A stretch of 5,415 nt of DNA from Caulobacteraceae bacterium (GTDB lineage Bacteria > Pseudomonadota > Alphaproteobacteria > Caulobacterales > Caulobacteraceae), in assembly GCA_013815405.1 (NCBI GenBank), contig JACDGF010000173.1, forward strand, positions 1-5,415, read 5' to 3'. The position numbers and the translations under genes are program-made. The notes under the pieces are model-generated. The model made no database searches. It was not told where the DNA came from and saw only the letters and a program-made list of their open reading frames with translations. Of this stretch, positions 4,391 through 5,415 are shown piece after piece; position 1 is the stretch's first letter; each line of letters opens with the position of its first letter.

Positions 4391-5415
4391 TCACCAGTGC
4401 GGCTCAGGGGAAATCGGCGCACGGCTACTCGGCGGAAAATAGAGCACACCGCCCCCGCTTAGGAGGAAATATCCACCGCCCTCTAACCGAAGTATATATG
4501 TTACATTACTTTCCCTAGTACTAGGCAGAAGAGCCGAGCAAATCTTCTCAGCCCTTAGGCATTCCTTGAGAATATCCCGCTGCGGCGTAACAAATTGTAT
4601 ACATTCGTCCGCAGCCCTGAAGCATGCACCTTCAGGTGACGAGACGCTAGTGGGGGAAATTGAACTAACTAGATAAGTCAAATTATTTCCCGCGGGTGCA
4701 AAAGATGTGCGTGCCTTGGCGACGACTAAAACACCCGCGACCGTGGTCGCTCCTTCACCCGCTCCTGATCCAGACCCAATAGCGGCTCCCCCAAATCCCC
4801 CGACGAATCCGCCGCCTTTAGTTCCGCCCCGGGTACCGTTGACATCGACCCCAGCCACCGTTGTCGCCGGATTGTTAGAGCCGAAGTCATAGCCGCCGAT
4901 CTGGATACCGAAGACATCCGTCCCATTCTGCGGATTGAACCCGAGTATCGCCCCGATATCGTCCGCCAGATCCATCCCGCTGGGGTCGCTCGCGTTGATG
5001 GGATCGTTGCCCACATAGGCGTAGAGGTTGACGTCCGCGGCCATTCCGACCGGGTCGGTCTGGAGGAAGCGGCCGAGGGCGGGGTCGTAGGCGCGGGCCT
5101 TGTAGTGGAAGAGCCTGGCCTCGGGGATCATCGCCTGGCCGGTGAAGCCGAAGCGGGCGCCCAGCCAGCCGCTCGGCTGACCGAAGGGGTCGTAGCCGCG
5201 CGAGGCGATCAGGGCGCCGGCCCCGTCCGACCAGCCGATGATCGAGCCGGCGTCGTCGGCGCGCAGCCAGCGGCGGTCGGATGTTCCCGCGCCCTGGTAC
5301 CAGACCAGGGGCTCGTCCACTCCGGGGCCGAAGACGTGGCGGCGCAGGATATTGCCGGAGGCGTCGTATTCAGCGACGAGGTCGTCGCCGTCGTAGAGGA
5401 AGGTGGTCGTCGCCC
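4391..5415 (-). CDS. Rhs protein 3' end with cysteine-paired C-terminal tip (CT1); 5' end outside window
   Basis: The frame is open at the right edge, entering as ATTTFLYDGDDLVAEYDASG, so the gene continues upstream. The conserved part runs through GYDPFGQPSGWLGARFGFTG and KARAYDPALGRFLQTDPVGM to NDPINASDPSG at about 4975. In the 115 residues before DPSG it differs from the orphan copy at about 8. The tip of roughly 194 residues follows. It has a Gly-rich linker with ATTVAGV twice, about 40 residues apart, then GVLVVAKARTSFAP. A final domain of about 100 residues carries two CX6C pairs (CFRAADEC and CLRAEKIC, 13 residues apart), then a Gly-rich hydrophobic stretch, and ends EPHW. No nuclease, deaminase or other known toxin motif is seen. 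By analogy with other Rhs proteins the tip is the toxic part, released inside the shell. This is probably the expressed, main gene of the locus, but its N-terminus is not visible. Confidence 0.85.
   Translation of the reverse strand, partial: ATTTFLYDGDDLVAEYDASGNILRRHVFGPGVDEPLVWYQGAGTSDRRWLRADDAGSIIGWSDGAGALIASRGYDPFGQPSGWLGARFGFTGQAMIPEARLFHYKARAYDPALGRFLQTDPVGMAADVNLYAYVGNDPINASDPSGMDLADDIGAILGFNPQNGTDVFGIQIGGYDFGSNNPATTVAGVDVNGTRGGTKGGGFVGGFGGAAIGSGSGAGEGATTVAGVLVVAKARTSFAPAGNNLTYLVSSISPTSVSSPEGACFRAADECIQFVTPQRDILKECLRAEKICSALLPSTRESNVTYILRLEGGGYFLLSGGGVLYFPPSSRAPISPEPHW
4975..5415 (-). repeat. Direct repeat of the Rhs core, copy in the upstream gene
   Basis: This is the partner of 2147-2587, starting at the DPSG codons and running to the window edge. 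The reading frames of the two copies are aligned codon for codon, so a crossover anywhere in the repeat would give an intact hybrid. Most differences cluster at the DPSG boundary and in 5049-5225. Confidence 0.9.

Overview
The window looks like an accessory island in a high-GC alphaproteobacterium. The left-edge haem gene fragment resembles HemD of Caulobacterales-type bacteria, which is an inference from remembered family sequence, not a search. All convincing genes lie on the minus strand, so the biological reading order is from base 5415 down to base 1.

Reading order, right half: (1) 5415-4391 is the 3' end of an Rhs gene whose 5' part lies outside the window. It carries the conserved RHS core and then a variable C-terminal tip (CT1). 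(2) 4348-3923 is a small AT-richer gene, the candidate immunity gene for CT1. (3) 3857-1548 is a second Rhs gene that lacks any N-terminal delivery region. It starts in the YD-repeat shell, runs through the same core, and ends in an unrelated hydrophobic glycine-zipper tip (CT2). (4) 1551-1357 overlaps the CT2 stop codon by ATGA and encodes a 64-residue two-helix membrane protein, the candidate CT2 immunity protein. This is the layout of a polymorphic-toxin locus: one main rhs gene followed by a displaced toxin-tip/immunity module. The core is repeated (about 441 bp, roughly 97% identical), so recombination between copies could swap the expressed tip.

Reading order, left half: after a 147-bp intergenic stretch come the first 97 codons of an IS66-type transposase. 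It is cut off exactly at one end of a 772-bp REP-associated (Y1/HUH, RAYT-like) transposase element bounded by 28-bp inverted repeats. The transposase has a one-base frameshift. The element's far inverted repeat contains the ATG that appears to start hemD (uroporphyrinogen-III synthase), 7 nt after the transposase stop codon.

The toxin tips and both immunity candidates match no family I recognise. The most interesting points are the glycine-zipper tip with its membrane-hairpin partner, the twin CX6C tip with its membrane-anchored partner, a shared boundary motif between the two tips, and the apparent capture of the hemD start codon by a mobile-element end.
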